Origin: JAFIEN01 sp051859505
Lineage (GTDB): Bacteria > Pseudomonadota > Alphaproteobacteria > Rhodobacterales > Rhodobacteraceae
Direction: 5' to 3'
Length of the DNA stretch: 64,000 nt
NCBI GenBank assembly: GCA_051859505.1
Contig: JBHYFN010000003.1
Coordinates: 62,001 to 126,000 of the forward strand
The notes beneath the pieces were generated by a model that saw only the letters and a program-made list of their open reading frames with translations, did no database searches and had not been told where the DNA came from. Shown here one piece after another: positions 8,344 to 16,878 of this stretch. Each line of letters begins with the position of its first letter. The first letter of the stretch is position 1. The position numbers and the translations under genes are program-made.

Positions 8344-9279
8344 ATGGCACGGATCGGGATCGTGGGGGCGGGTCAGGTCGGGGCGGCCGCGGCCTATGCC
8401 ATGGCGCTTCAGGGCGCCGCCTCCGAGATCGTGCTGACCGACCGCGACGAGGGCCTTGCCCGGGCGCAGGCCGAGGATATCGCCCATGCGATCCCCTTTG
8501 CCGCGCCCTGCACCGTCAGCGCAGGCCCGCTGGCCGCGCTGGAGGGCGCCGATATCGTCGTTCTGGCTGCCGGCGTGGCCCAGCGCCCGGGCGAGACGCG
8601 GATCGACCTTCTGTCGCGCAATGCCGCTGTCTTTGACGATATCCTGTCGGGCCTGTCCGGCGTGGCTCCAGAGGCCATCCTGCTGATCGCCTCGAACCCG
8701 GTCGATGTGATGACGGATATCGCCACGCGCCTGTCGGGCCTGCCGCCCGGGCGGGTGATCGGGTCGGGCACGATCCTCGATACCGCGCGGTTCCGCAGCC
8801 TTCTGGGGCGGCACCTGCATATCTCGCCCGCGTCGGTCCATGCCTATGTGCTTGGGGAACATGGCGACAGCGAGGTTCTGGCCTGGTCGAATGCGCGGGC
8901 CGGATCGGTGGCGATCCGGGATTTCGCGGCCCAGGTCTCGGCCCCGATCACCGACGAGGTCCGCGCCCGGATCGACGCCGGCGTGCGCCGCGCCGCCTAT
9001 CGCATCATCGCGGGCAAGGGCGCGACATGGTTCGGCATCGGCGCGGGCCTGTCGCGGATCGCCCGCGCGATCCTGCGCGATGAGAAGGCGGTCCTCTCGG
9101 TCTCTATCCGGACAGAGCAGGTCTGCGGCGTGACCGGGGCCACCCTGTCGCTGCCCCGCATCATCGGGCGGCACGGGGTCGAGGCCGACCTGATCCCCGA
9201 GCTTGATGCGGCCGAAACGGCCGGGCTTGCCGCCTCGGCCCGGATGCTGGCGGATCTGGCCGCGGCCGTGCGGGTCTGA
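8344..9279 (+). CDS. ldh: L-lactate dehydrogenase
   Basis: A 311-residue cytoplasmic NAD-dependent dehydrogenase interconverting lactate and pyruvate. The Rossmann motif GAGQVG is at 8-13, the substrate loop AAGVAQRPGETR at about 75-86 has Gln at the position that favours lactate over malate dehydrogenase (Arg), and the catalytic His is H173 in GEHGDSE. IASNPVDV at 115-122 is the usual Asn motif. The start at 8344 gives a Rossmann strand immediately after MARIGIVG; the frame is open further upstream, but that part lies over another gene and lacks homology. AGGAAGGCGAGG precedes it. No operon partner is evident. Confidence 0.93.
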   Translation: MARIGIVGAGQVGAAAAYAMALQGAASEIVLTDRDEGLARAQAEDIAHAIPFAAPCTVSAGPLAALEGADIVVLAAGVAQRPGETRIDLLSRNAAVFDDILSGLSGVAPEAILLIASNPVDVMTDIATRLSGLPPGRVIGSGTILDTARFRSLLGRHLHISPASVHAYVLGEHGDSEVLAWSNARAGSVAIRDFAAQVSAPITDEVRARIDAGVRRAAYRIIAGKGATWFGIGAGLSRIARAILRDEKAVLSVSIRTEQVCGVTGATLSLPRIIGRHGVEADLIPELDAAETAGLAASARMLADLAAAVRV

Positions 9280-9417
9280 CCGCAAGACAACCGGGCCAGG
9301 CAACCAGAGCGGCGCGGCAGGATTGTTGCCGGTGCCAAGACAATAGCGCCAATTCGTCTAAAATTTGCCAGTATCTCGAGCCAGATCGTCAGCGTCAAAT
9401 GTGTGACTGGTGTCGAG

Positions 9418-10338
9418 ATGCCTACGACCTATACGGATCAGTTCTTTGTCATGGACCCGGGCAACCCGCCACCGGCCGGGACGCCTCTGACCGTGCAGGT
9501 CTATGACTTTATTGACAATAATGACGATGGCTTCATCGGCACGGGTGCGGGCGACACGTTCAACGGGCTTGTCATCACCGCCGTCTGGGTGAATGACACG
9601 ATCACGGTCAACATTCCCGGAACCGGCAATGTCACGATCACCGGTGTCACCTTCTATGTCTCGGGCGGCCCCGCGGTCTTTACCCCGACCGATGGCACGA
9701 TCCTGCAGGACGCGACCTTCGTCTCGTCGACCTGGGTTTCGGTCAGCACGCAGATCCCCGTCTCGGCCTTCGCGCCGGTCTGCTTTGCCGCCGGAACCCT
9801 GATCGAGACGCCCGATGGCCCGCGCCCCGTCGAAACGCTCGCCCCCGGCGATTTGGTCCTGACGCTGGACCATGGGCCGCAGCCGGTGCTGGTCCTGTCC
9901 CGCGAGGTCTTTGTCGCGACAGGGGCCAATGCGCCGGTGCGGATCGCCAAAGGCGCGCTTGGCAATGCGGCGGATCTTGTCGTGTCGCAGCAGCACCGGA
10001 TGCTCGTCGCCGACTGGCGGGCCGAGCTCTATTGCGGCGAGGCCGAGGTTCTGATCGCCGCCAAGCATCTGGTGAACGGCGAGACGATCCGCATCGAGGA
10101 CGGCGGCACGATCGAATATTGCCACATCCTCTTTGCCCGGCACGAGATCGTCTGGGCCGCCGGGATCCCTTCCGAAAGCCTGCATCCCGGCCACGCCCTT
10201 GACCGCGGTGGCGAGGCGTCGCGGGCCGAACTGCTGCGCCTGTTCCCGGAACTCGCCAGCTATGCCGACGCCCGCGCGGCCGCTGCCCGCCCCGTGCCGC
10301 GCGCCTTCGAGGCGCGGGTTCTGGCCATGGTCGCCTGA
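9418..10338 (+). CDS. Hint (hedgehog/intein) domain protein
   Basis: A 306-residue protein. Residues 1-120 are beta-rich with no cysteine and contain an EF-hand-like DNNDDGFIG loop (33-41) that could bind calcium. The Hint_2-type domain begins at C122 (VCFAAGTLIET, then GPRPVETLAPGDLVLT) and ends near HEIVWAAGIPSESLHPG. Hint domains can cleave the peptide bond before their first Cys; whether this one does is unknown, and no intein-type C-terminal His-Asn is seen. There is no signal peptide; related Rhodobacteraceae proteins are often secreted by type I systems, but no such genes are adjacent. The ATG at 9418 was chosen over one 15 bases earlier; neither has a strong ribosome site. Confidence 0.8.
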   Translation: MPTTYTDQFFVMDPGNPPPAGTPLTVQVYDFIDNNDDGFIGTGAGDTFNGLVITAVWVNDTITVNIPGTGNVTITGVTFYVSGGPAVFTPTDGTILQDATFVSSTWVSVSTQIPVSAFAPVCFAAGTLIETPDGPRPVETLAPGDLVLTLDHGPQPVLVLSREVFVATGANAPVRIAKGALGNAADLVVSQQHRMLVADWRAELYCGEAEVLIAAKHLVNGETIRIEDGGTIEYCHILFARHEIVWAAGIPSESLHPGHALDRGGEASRAELLRLFPELASYADARAAAARPVPRAFEARVLAMVA

Positions 10339-10475
10339 ACGCAACCGCCGGACAAGGCGCCGACCCGACCTCGGCCTTGCGTCGGCCCGGCCTTCCCGGT
10401 TGTCAGCGCGGGCCTCTTTCGTCACTCTCGGATCAGAGCCAACCCGCCGTTCAGGCCACAGGATCTGCACGCATC

Positions 10476-11435
10476 GTGAACACGCCCGAACGTCCCCCGC
10501 CGGCCCTTCTTCCGTGGCGGCATGTTCTGACGCTCACGGCTGTCTGCCTCGCGCTCGGGATCCTGTTTCACCTTGCCTTGGGCAGCGCCGGGGCGGTGAT
10601 CGCCGTGGCCGGGTTTGCCCTTGGCGGGTTCGCCACCGCCGCCGCCGGATGGCGCGGCTGCGCACGGGGCGGGGCGATCTTCCTGCCCGGTCTCGCCATC
10701 CTCCTCGCCTGGCCCGGACCCGGCGCGCTGGCCCTGGTTTCGGCGGCGCTCTGCATCCTGGCGGGGATCGAGGTCGCGCGCGGCGGCACGCAGATCACCG
10801 TGATGGCGCTGCTCGGGCTGGTGATGTCCTTTGTCGCCATGGCCGGGGGCAGCGACCCGTGGCTGATGGCCCCCGCCGCGGTGGGGGTGGTCGCGGGGTT
10901 CCTGACGCTGGGCTCCCTCGGGCTCGCGGGGGTGATGCGCCCCGGCCCCGCGGGGGCGCGGCACGGATTGCGGATGGCTCTGTTTCTGGGCGCCGGGATG
11001 ACGATCTCGTCCTTGCTGGTCCTCAACCTCGACATGCCGCGCAGCTACTGGATCGCTGTCCTGTTCCTGTCGCGGGCGCTGATCCCCTTTCCCGACAGGA
11101 TCGCCCCCCTGCAACGCTATGGCACCGGCGCAGCACTTGGCGTGCTTGTCGCTGTCGGGCTGGAAGCGCTGGCCCTGCCGGTCGGGATCCGGCTCTCCAT
11201 CGCTTTGGCCGCGCTGGTGCTGGGCACGCGCTTCATGCTTCATCCCCGCCCCATCGGCCCGGCGATGACGACGGTTGCCGTCCTTCTGGGCACGGCACCG
11301 ACCGCGACCGAGGCGCTGTTCCGGGCCGAGGCGATCGGCCTTGTCATCGGCATGATCGTGCTCTTGGGTCTGCTGATCGACAGGCTGTGGGCCTGGGTCA
11401 CTCCGGACAGGCCCGCCGGCGCGCTTGCGGGTTGA
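10476..11435 (+). CDS. FUSC/DUF2955-like integral membrane protein
   Basis: A 319-residue protein made almost entirely of hydrophobic segments, arranged as two sets of about five helices. The second set contains RSYWIAVLFLSRALI, reminiscent of the FUSC/DUF2955 fold linked to export of aromatic acids or other compounds. A GTG at 10476 is the likely start: it gives a short cytosolic head (VNTPERPPPALLPWRH) before TM1, with AGGA about 14 bases upstream, which is a little far. It precedes the antiporter operon by 165 bases containing a candidate promoter, so it is probably separate. The assignment is by overall pattern only. Confidence 0.6.
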   Translation: MNTPERPPPALLPWRHVLTLTAVCLALGILFHLALGSAGAVIAVAGFALGGFATAAAGWRGCARGGAIFLPGLAILLAWPGPGALALVSAALCILAGIEVARGGTQITVMALLGLVMSFVAMAGGSDPWLMAPAAVGVVAGFLTLGSLGLAGVMRPGPAGARHGLRMALFLGAGMTISSLLVLNLDMPRSYWIAVLFLSRALIPFPDRIAPLQRYGTGAALGVLVAVGLEALALPVGIRLSIALAALVLGTRFMLHPRPIGPAMTTVAVLLGTAPTATEALFRAEAIGLVIGMIVLLGLLIDRLWAWVTPDRPAGALAG

Positions 11436-11510
11436 GCGCCCCGCCGGCCGCTGTGGTCAGGCTGGCGACCGAATCCGGGCTTTCAGGGCCGAAATCGGCA
11501 TCTGGGGTAG

Positions 11511-11540
11511 TTGAGAACCCCGCGACAGGGCGCATATTGT
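11511..11540 (+). promoter_or_regulatory. Candidate sigma-70-like promoter of the antiporter operon
   Basis: TTGAGA at 11511-11516, an 18-base spacer, and TATTGT at 11535-11540, about 60 bases before the mrpE start. Both boxes are close to consensus and correctly spaced. This is a reading of the sequence only; there is no transcript evidence. Confidence 0.45.
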
Positions 11541-11600
11541 GGGGCGAATGGCACTCGGGCTGTCCCGCGCCGCAGTGAATGTGAAAGAGGTGGTGCGGCG

Positions 11601-12089
11601 ATGGCCGAGCGCAGATTACTGGCCTTTTCCATCGTCAACAGGGGCCTGATCCTTGGGGCGATCTGGCTGGTGCTGACCGGGGCGAGCCTTGACGGGCTGA
11701 TCTTCGGCGCCTTCGCCGTGCCGGCCGCCGTCTGGCTGAGCCTGACGCTCCTGCCGCCCTCCTATCAGCTTGGGATCCTGCGCCTTGTCGCCATTCTGCC
11801 AAGGTTCATCGCCCGGTCTGTCGCGGGCGGGCTGGATGTCGCCTGGCGGGCGGTGCAGCCGCGCCTGCCGATCGCGCCGGGCTGGATCACCGTGCCCGTC
11901 ACCCTGCCCGACGGGGCGCGGGTGGCGCTTGGCGCCGAGCTTTCGCTGATGCCCGGCACGCTGGTTGCCGGAACGCAGGAGGGCAAGCTGCTGGTCCATG
12001 TGCTGGACCGGGAGGCCGATCACAGCGGCATCGCCCGGACCGAGCAGGAGATCGCGGCCCTGATCGGGCTGTCGGACAAGGCGCCATGA
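11601..12089 (+). CDS. mrpE: Cation/proton antiporter subunit MrpE (MnhE)
   Basis: A 162-residue membrane protein with an N-terminal hairpin of two or three helices (LILGAIWLVLTGASLDGLIFG) and the MnhE-type tail PITVPVTLPDG-like segment followed by SLMPGTLVAG and LLVHVLD. MrpE is a small accessory subunit of the Mrp complex, which exchanges sodium or potassium for protons at the inner membrane. The ATG at 11601 follows GAAAGAGGTGG; longer readings upstream are unlikely. It is the first gene of eight that all overlap, and its stop overlaps the next start (ATGA). Confidence 0.85.
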   Translation: MAERRLLAFSIVNRGLILGAIWLVLTGASLDGLIFGAFAVPAAVWLSLTLLPPSYQLGILRLVAILPRFIARSVAGGLDVAWRAVQPRLPIAPGWITVPVTLPDGARVALGAELSLMPGTLVAGTQEGKLLVHVLDREADHSGIARTEQEIAALIGLSDKAP

Positions 12090-12424
12090 TCGAAACCGGG
12101 CTGACCCTTGCCGCGACGGTGATCCTGCTGTCGCTGGGCTTTGCGCTGCTGCTTGTCTGGCGCGGACCGACCCGGGCCGACCGGATGATGGCCGCGCAAC
12201 TGGCCGGCACCTCGGGCGTGGGCGTGGTGGTGCTGCTGGCGCCGACCTCGGGCTGGCCGGCGCTGGATGTGGCGCTGGTGCTGGCGCTTCTGGCGGCGCT
12301 GGCGGCCGTGGCCTTCGTGAAATCCGCCAGCGCCGACGGTCTGGGCGACCCCGAAGAGGAGGAGGTCGATCTCGACGCGCTGGTCGAGCGCCGGGGCGAG
12401 GGAGGGCGGGACCATGACGGTTGA
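12086..12424 (+). CDS. mrpF: Cation/proton antiporter subunit MrpF (MnhF)
   Basis: A 112-residue subunit with three hydrophobic helices and the family signature RGPTRADRMMA near residue 27. The acidic tail (DPEEEEVDLDALVE) is longer than in many homologues. It overlaps mrpE by four bases and mrpG by eleven, which indicates tight co-translation. It is a structural part of the antiporter membrane core. Confidence 0.88.
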   Translation: MIETGLTLAATVILLSLGFALLLVWRGPTRADRMMAAQLAGTSGVGVVVLLAPTSGWPALDVALVLALLAALAAVAFVKSASADGLGDPEEEEVDLDALVERRGEGGRDHDG

Positions 12425-12710
12425 TCACCTCTCGCTTGCACTTATCGCACTTGGCGCGGTGTTTTTCGTGGCCGGAACCCTGGGACTCTTGCGTTTTCCC
12501 GATACCTACAGCCGTCTTCACGCCCTGACCAAAGCCGACAATCTGGGCCTGGGCTTCGTCGTCCTCGGCGTCGCCCTGCAGGCCGAGACGGGCTATCAGA
12601 TCGCGAAGCTCGCGTTGATCTGGGCGCTCGTGCTGGTGGCGGCGGGCACCGTGGCGCAGCTTGTCGCGCGGGCGGCCCTTCTGGGAAAGGGGGCGCGCGA
12701 TGAGTCTTGA
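12414..12710 (+). CDS. mrpG: Cation/proton antiporter subunit MrpG (MnhG)
   Basis: A 98-residue protein with three helices and the MnhG hallmark GLLRFPDTYSRLHALTKADNLG at about 24-45 (only partly quoted by position). It starts inside mrpF and ends inside the next gene. The order E-F-G before the B and D subunits differs from the A-to-G order of the Bacillus-type operon. Confidence 0.9.
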   Translation: MTVDHLSLALIALGAVFFVAGTLGLLRFPDTYSRLHALTKADNLGLGFVVLGVALQAETGYQIAKLALIWALVLVAAGTVAQLVARAALLGKGARDES

Positions 12711-13641
12711 TATCGTCCTGTGCGCCCTGATCCTGACGGCGGCGCTGGCGACGGTTGCGCCGGGGCCGGTCTTCCGCAGCATCGTCTTTTTCGTGGTCTA
12801 TGGCCTGCTGATCGGCCTGGCCTGGGTGCGGCTGGGGGCGGTCGATGTGGCCCTTGCCGAAGCCGCCATCGGCGCCGGGCTGACCGGGGTGTTGCTTCTG
12901 TCGGCCGCGGGGCGCCTGCCGGCGCTGCGCGCCGAACAGGGGTTCCGGCCGCTGGCCGCCGTGCTGGCCGCCGGCCTTTCGGGCCTGCTGATCTGGGCCT
13001 GGTTCGCCACGCCCGAGGCGGCCGGGCTGGCCCCCGCCGTGGCCGAGAGCCTGGCCGAGACCGGGGTCGGCAATCCGGTGACGGCGGTGCTGCTGAACTA
13101 CCGGGCATGGGACACGCTGCTGGAAAGCATCGTCCTGCTGGCCGCCCTTGTCGGCCTCTGGATGCTGGGCCGCGATGCCGACTGGACCAATCCGCTGGGC
13201 CTGTTGCAGCATGCGCTCTCGGGCGGGACGATGGCCATGCTGGGCCGGTTTCTGCCGCCCATCGGGCTTCTGGTCGGGGTCTATCTGGTCTGGGCCGGGG
13301 CGGATCAGCCGGGGGGCGCCTTTCAGGGCGGCACGGTCCTTGCGGCGATGGGCATTCTGGCGGCGATGGCCGGGCGGATCGCCCCGCCCCGGGTGCAGGA
13401 CGGCCTCTGGCGCATCGGCCTTGTCATCGGACCGGCCGTCTTTCTGCTGGCGGGGCTTCTCATGCTGGTCGCGGGGCTGGGGTTCCTGACCTATCCGGTG
13501 GCGATGGCCAAGCCGGTGATCCTGATGATCGAGGTCTTTCTGACCCTCTCCATCGCGATCACACTTGCCTTCCTCGTGCTGGGGCCGCCCGGCGCGCGGC
13601 CTGATACCCCACGGCCCGACAAGTCGGAGGGCGCGGGATGA
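12700..13641 (+). CDS. mrpB: Fused DUF4040/MbhD-type and MnhB-type antiporter subunit
   Basis: A 313-residue protein. The N-terminal part (residues about 5-75, with FRSIVFFVVYGLLIGLAWVR and GAVDVALAEAAIGAG) matches the DUF4040/MbhD domain that in Bacillus-type systems is the C-terminus of MrpA. The middle resembles MbhE, and the C-terminal part (about 170-300, LPPIGLLVGVYLVWAGADQPGG, AFQGGTVLAA) is MnhB. The MrpA tail and MrpB are therefore one chain here. The ATG at 12700 overlaps mrpG by eleven bases and has GGGAAAGGGGG upstream. Its stop overlaps mrpC by four bases. The name follows the C-terminal domain. Confidence 0.82.
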   Translation: MSLDIVLCALILTAALATVAPGPVFRSIVFFVVYGLLIGLAWVRLGAVDVALAEAAIGAGLTGVLLLSAAGRLPALRAEQGFRPLAAVLAAGLSGLLIWAWFATPEAAGLAPAVAESLAETGVGNPVTAVLLNYRAWDTLLESIVLLAALVGLWMLGRDADWTNPLGLLQHALSGGTMAMLGRFLPPIGLLVGVYLVWAGADQPGGAFQGGTVLAAMGILAAMAGRIAPPRVQDGLWRIGLVIGPAVFLLAGLLMLVAGLGFLTYPVAMAKPVILMIEVFLTLSIAITLAFLVLGPPGARPDTPRPDKSEGAG

Positions 13642-13961
13642 GCGGCCTCCTCACCGCGACCGACCTCTTTGCCATGACGGGTGCGGCGCTGATCGGGCTG
13701 GGCTTCTACGGGCTGATCGCCAGCACGCATCTGCTGCGGCGGGTCACGGCGTTCAACGTGATCGGCTCGGGCATCTTCCTGTTCTTCGGCGCTTTCGCCT
13801 CGCGCTCCGGGGCGACGGACCCGGTGCCGCAGGCGCTGATCATCACCGGCATCGTGGTGGCCCTGTCGGCCACCGCGCTGGCGATCGGGCTGGTCGTTGC
13901 CCATGCGCGGGCCAGCGACAGCGCCGTCCTGCCCGAGGACGAGGCCAAGGGGCCCCAATGA
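13638..13961 (+). CDS. mrpC: Cation/proton antiporter subunit MrpC (NuoK-like)
   Basis: A 107-residue protein with three helices related to NuoK of complex I. FNVIGSGIFLFFGAFASR and DPVPQALIITGIVVALSATAL at about 39-85 are typical of MnhC. It overlaps both neighbours by four bases. In the complex it links the antiporter-like subunits. Confidence 0.9.
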   Translation: MSGLLTATDLFAMTGAALIGLGFYGLIASTHLLRRVTAFNVIGSGIFLFFGAFASRSGATDPVPQALIITGIVVALSATALAIGLVVAHARASDSAVLPEDEAKGPQ

Positions 13962-15418
13962 TCGAGATCGTCGGGATCCTTGTCGTGCCCCTTCTGGCGG
14001 CACTGGCGGCGGTCGCCCTGCCGCGCGCGGCGGTGATGGTGGCGCTCGCCTCGGTGGCGCTTGTCGCCGGAGGCGTGGTCGTGCTGGCCGCGCGGCTTTT
14101 GCAAAGCGGGCCGGTCGGCTTCGTCCCGGGGGGCTGGGCGGTACCGCTGGGGATTTCGCTTGAGGCAGACGGGCTGTCGGTGGCCTTTCTGGCGATGGCC
14201 GCGCTGGTCATGGCCGCGGTGCTGATCGCGGCGATGCGCGAGTTCGCGCCGGGCCGCGGGCGGGCGTCTTTCGGCTTCTGGCCGCTGGCGCTGCTGCTCT
14301 GGGGGGCGGTCAACGCGATCTTCCTGTCGCGCGACCTGTTCAACCTCTATGTCGGGCTCGAGCTTCTGACGCTGGTGGCCGTGGCGCTTGTGGCCCTCTC
14401 GGGCAAGGCCGAGACGCTGGCCGCGGCGATGCGCTACATGATCTGGGCGCTGATCGGGTCGCTTCTCTATCTTCTGGGCGTGGTGCTGATCTACGGCGCG
14501 CATGGGACGCTGGATATCGCCATGCTCTATCAGCGGGTGCCGGCCCCGGCCGACGGGCTGGCCCTTGCGCTGATCACCGCGGGGCTGGCGGTCAAGACGG
14601 CGCTGTTCCCGTTCCACGTCTGGCTGCCGCCGGCCCATGCCGGAGCGCCGGCACCGGCCTCGGCCATGCTGTCGGCGCTGGTCCCGAAGGCGTCCTTCTT
14701 GATCCTCGTGCGGCTCTGGTTCGAGACGATGCCCGACATCGCCCGGCCCGAGGCGCTTGTTCTGATGGGCGCGCTCGGGGCGGCGGCGGTGGTCTATGGC
14801 GGGCTTCTGGCGATCGGCCAGAGCCGGCTGAAACTGGTGATCGCCTATTCGACCGTGGCGCAGATCGGCTATCTCTTCCTGATCTTCCCGCTTGCCGGCG
14901 GCGAGGGCAGTGCCCAGCCCTGGGCCGCCGGCGCCTGGAGCGGGGCGGTCTTTCAGGCCGTGAGCCATGCGCTGGCCAAGGCCTCGATGTTTCTGGCGGC
15001 GGGGCTTTTCATCCGCGCCGCGGGCAGTGACGAGATCACGGCCTTGCGCGGGCTGGGCCGCGCGCTGCCCGTCACGACCTTCGCCTTCGGCATCGCTGCG
15101 GTCACGCTGATGGGCCTGCCCCCGACCGGCGCCTTCACCGCGAAATACATGATGCTGACCGCGACCTTCCCCTCGGGGCAGTGGTGGTGGGCGGTGATCC
15201 TTCTGGGCGGCGGGCTGATGGCGGCGATCTATCTTTACCGCCCGGTCGAGGCCCTCTTCGTGCAGCAGGAGGTCACGCTGAAAGACCGCCCCGCGCCGTG
15301 GGAGGAGTGGGTGCCGCTGGCCCTTGCCTTGGCGGCGGTGCTTCTGGGGATCTTCTCGGCCGTGCCCTTCGATCTGGTCTATATCGGGCGGCCCGATGCC
15401 GCGGTGGAGGGGTTGTGA
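13958..15418 (+). CDS. mrpD: Antiporter-like subunit MrpD (NuoL/M/N family), first copy
   Basis: A 486-residue protein with about 14 helices of the proton-translocating Proton_antipo family. The key TM5 glutamate is E135 (LYVGLELLTL) and the TM7 lysine is K213 (GLAVKTALFPFHVWLP), followed by HAGAPAPASAMLSALVPKAS. Both residues needed for ion transfer are thus present. ATG at 13958 overlaps mrpC by four bases; earlier open frame belongs to the upstream genes. It ends in GTGA shared with the next start. Confidence 0.9.
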   Translation: MIEIVGILVVPLLAALAAVALPRAAVMVALASVALVAGGVVVLAARLLQSGPVGFVPGGWAVPLGISLEADGLSVAFLAMAALVMAAVLIAAMREFAPGRGRASFGFWPLALLLWGAVNAIFLSRDLFNLYVGLELLTLVAVALVALSGKAETLAAAMRYMIWALIGSLLYLLGVVLIYGAHGTLDIAMLYQRVPAPADGLALALITAGLAVKTALFPFHVWLPPAHAGAPAPASAMLSALVPKASFLILVRLWFETMPDIARPEALVLMGALGAAAVVYGGLLAIGQSRLKLVIAYSTVAQIGYLFLIFPLAGGEGSAQPWAAGAWSGAVFQAVSHALAKASMFLAAGLFIRAAGSDEITALRGLGRALPVTTFAFGIAAVTLMGLPPTGAFTAKYMMLTATFPSGQWWWAVILLGGGLMAAIYLYRPVEALFVQQEVTLKDRPAPWEEWVPLALALAAVLLGIFSAVPFDLVYIGRPDAAVEGL

Positions 15419-16878
15419 GCGCGTTTCTGCCCCTTCTGGTGCTGATGACCTCGCTGGTGCCGGCGGTGATGATCTTCTTCCTGCCGCAGCAGGCCCATGC
15501 CCTGCGCAACGGCCTGTCGATCGGCGGCGCGCTGATGAAGCTCACGCTGATCGCGGTGATGCTGGTCGCCGTGTCCGAAGGCACCGTCTACAAGGCCGAA
15601 ATGCCGCTGGCGCCGGGCCTTGTTCTGGCGCTGCATCTGGATGCGCTGGCGCTGCTGTTCATGACGCTCTCGGCCTTTCTGTGGCTGCTGACGACGATCT
15701 ATGCGGTGGCCTATCTGGGCGACAAGCCGAACCTGTCGCGCTTTTTCGGCTTCTTCAGCCTCTGCGTCGCGGCCACGACCGGCCTTGCCATGTCGGGGTC
15801 GCTGATCACCTTCTTCATCTTCTTCGAGTTGTTGACCCTCTCGACCTGGCCCCTCGTGATCCATCGCCAGAATTCCGAGTCGCTGCGCGCCGGGCGGATC
15901 TACCTCGGCTATGCGCTGCCGGCGAGCGCGGCGCTTCTGGTTGCCATCGTCTGGCTGGAATCGGCGACCGGGCCGATCCTGTTTACCGAGCCCGCCCCGC
16001 TCGAGAGGCTGGGCGACACGCAGCTGAAGATCATCTTCGCCCTGTTCATCGCCGGTCTGGGCGTCAAGGCCGCGATCGTGCCGCTGCATGGCTGGCTGCC
16101 GGCGGCCATGGCAGCCCCTGCGCCGGTGTCGTCGCTGCTGCATGCCGTGGCGGTGGTCAAGGCCGGTGCCTTTGGCGTGCTGCGCGTCACATTCGACGTG
16201 TTCGGGATCGACCGGGTGATCGAGCTGGGGGTCGGGATGCCGCTCGCGGTCATCGCCTCGATCACCATCGTCTGGGGGTCGTTCCGCGCCCTGCAACAGG
16301 ACGACATCAAGAAGCGCTTGGCCTTCTCGACGGTCAGTCAGGTCAGCTACATCCTGCTTGGGGCGGGGCTGGCCTCGCCCTTTGCGGTGGTGGGCGGGCT
16401 GGTGCATCTGGTGCATCAGGGGCTGATGAAGATCACGCTCTTTTTCTGCGCAGGCATTTTCGACGAAAGGGCGGGGGTCAAGAAGATCGCAGGGCTGAAT
16501 GGCATGGGCGCGCGGATGCCCTGGACCTCGCTTGCCTTTTCGCTGGGCGCGATGGGGATGATCGGGCTGCCGCCGCTGGCGGGTTTCATCACCAAGTTCT
16601 ACCTCGGCCTTGGCGGGCTCGAGGCGGGGGCGCCCTGGGTGCTGGTGGTGCTGGCCACATCGACCCTGCTGAACGCGGCCTATTTCCTGCCGCTCCTTTA
16701 CCGGATCTGGGCCCTGCCCGCGCCCGAGGATGCGCGCGGCGATGAGCACGCGCCCGGCATGGTGGTGCCGGCGGCGCTGACGGCGCTGGCCTCGCTGGGG
16801 GTTGGGCTTGTCGCGGCGGCGGCCTTCAGCCCGCTGGGCTGGGCCACGCTGATCGCGCGGCTGGAGTATCTGAAATGA
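15415..16878 (+). CDS. Antiporter-like subunit (NuoL/M family), second copy
   Basis: A 487-residue NuoL/M-type subunit starting at a GTG that overlaps the previous stop (GTGA). TM5 glutamate E138 (FIFFELLTLSTW) and TM7 lysine K218 (GLGVKAAIVPLHGWLP) are intact, as is the following APAPVSSLLHAVAVVKAG helix. It may stand in for the N-terminal antiporter domain of MrpA, which has no separate gene here; that is inference from the missing gene. Four-base overlap with the next subunit. Confidence 0.88.
   Translation: MSAFLPLLVLMTSLVPAVMIFFLPQQAHALRNGLSIGGALMKLTLIAVMLVAVSEGTVYKAEMPLAPGLVLALHLDALALLFMTLSAFLWLLTTIYAVAYLGDKPNLSRFFGFFSLCVAATTGLAMSGSLITFFIFFELLTLSTWPLVIHRQNSESLRAGRIYLGYALPASAALLVAIVWLESATGPILFTEPAPLERLGDTQLKIIFALFIAGLGVKAAIVPLHGWLPAAMAAPAPVSSLLHAVAVVKAGAFGVLRVTFDVFGIDRVIELGVGMPLAVIASITIVWGSFRALQQDDIKKRLAFSTVSQVSYILLGAGLASPFAVVGGLVHLVHQGLMKITLFFCAGIFDERAGVKKIAGLNGMGARMPWTSLAFSLGAMGMIGLPPLAGFITKFYLGLGGLEAGAPWVLVVLATSTLLNAAYFLPLLYRIWALPAPEDARGDEHAPGMVVPAALTALASLGVGLVAAAAFSPLGWATLIARLEYLK

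Noticed and set aside
13706..14968. A 420-codon minus-strand frame in the antiporter operon
   Set aside because: It is antisense to overlapping mrpC and mrpD genes and rich in Arg, Gln and His.
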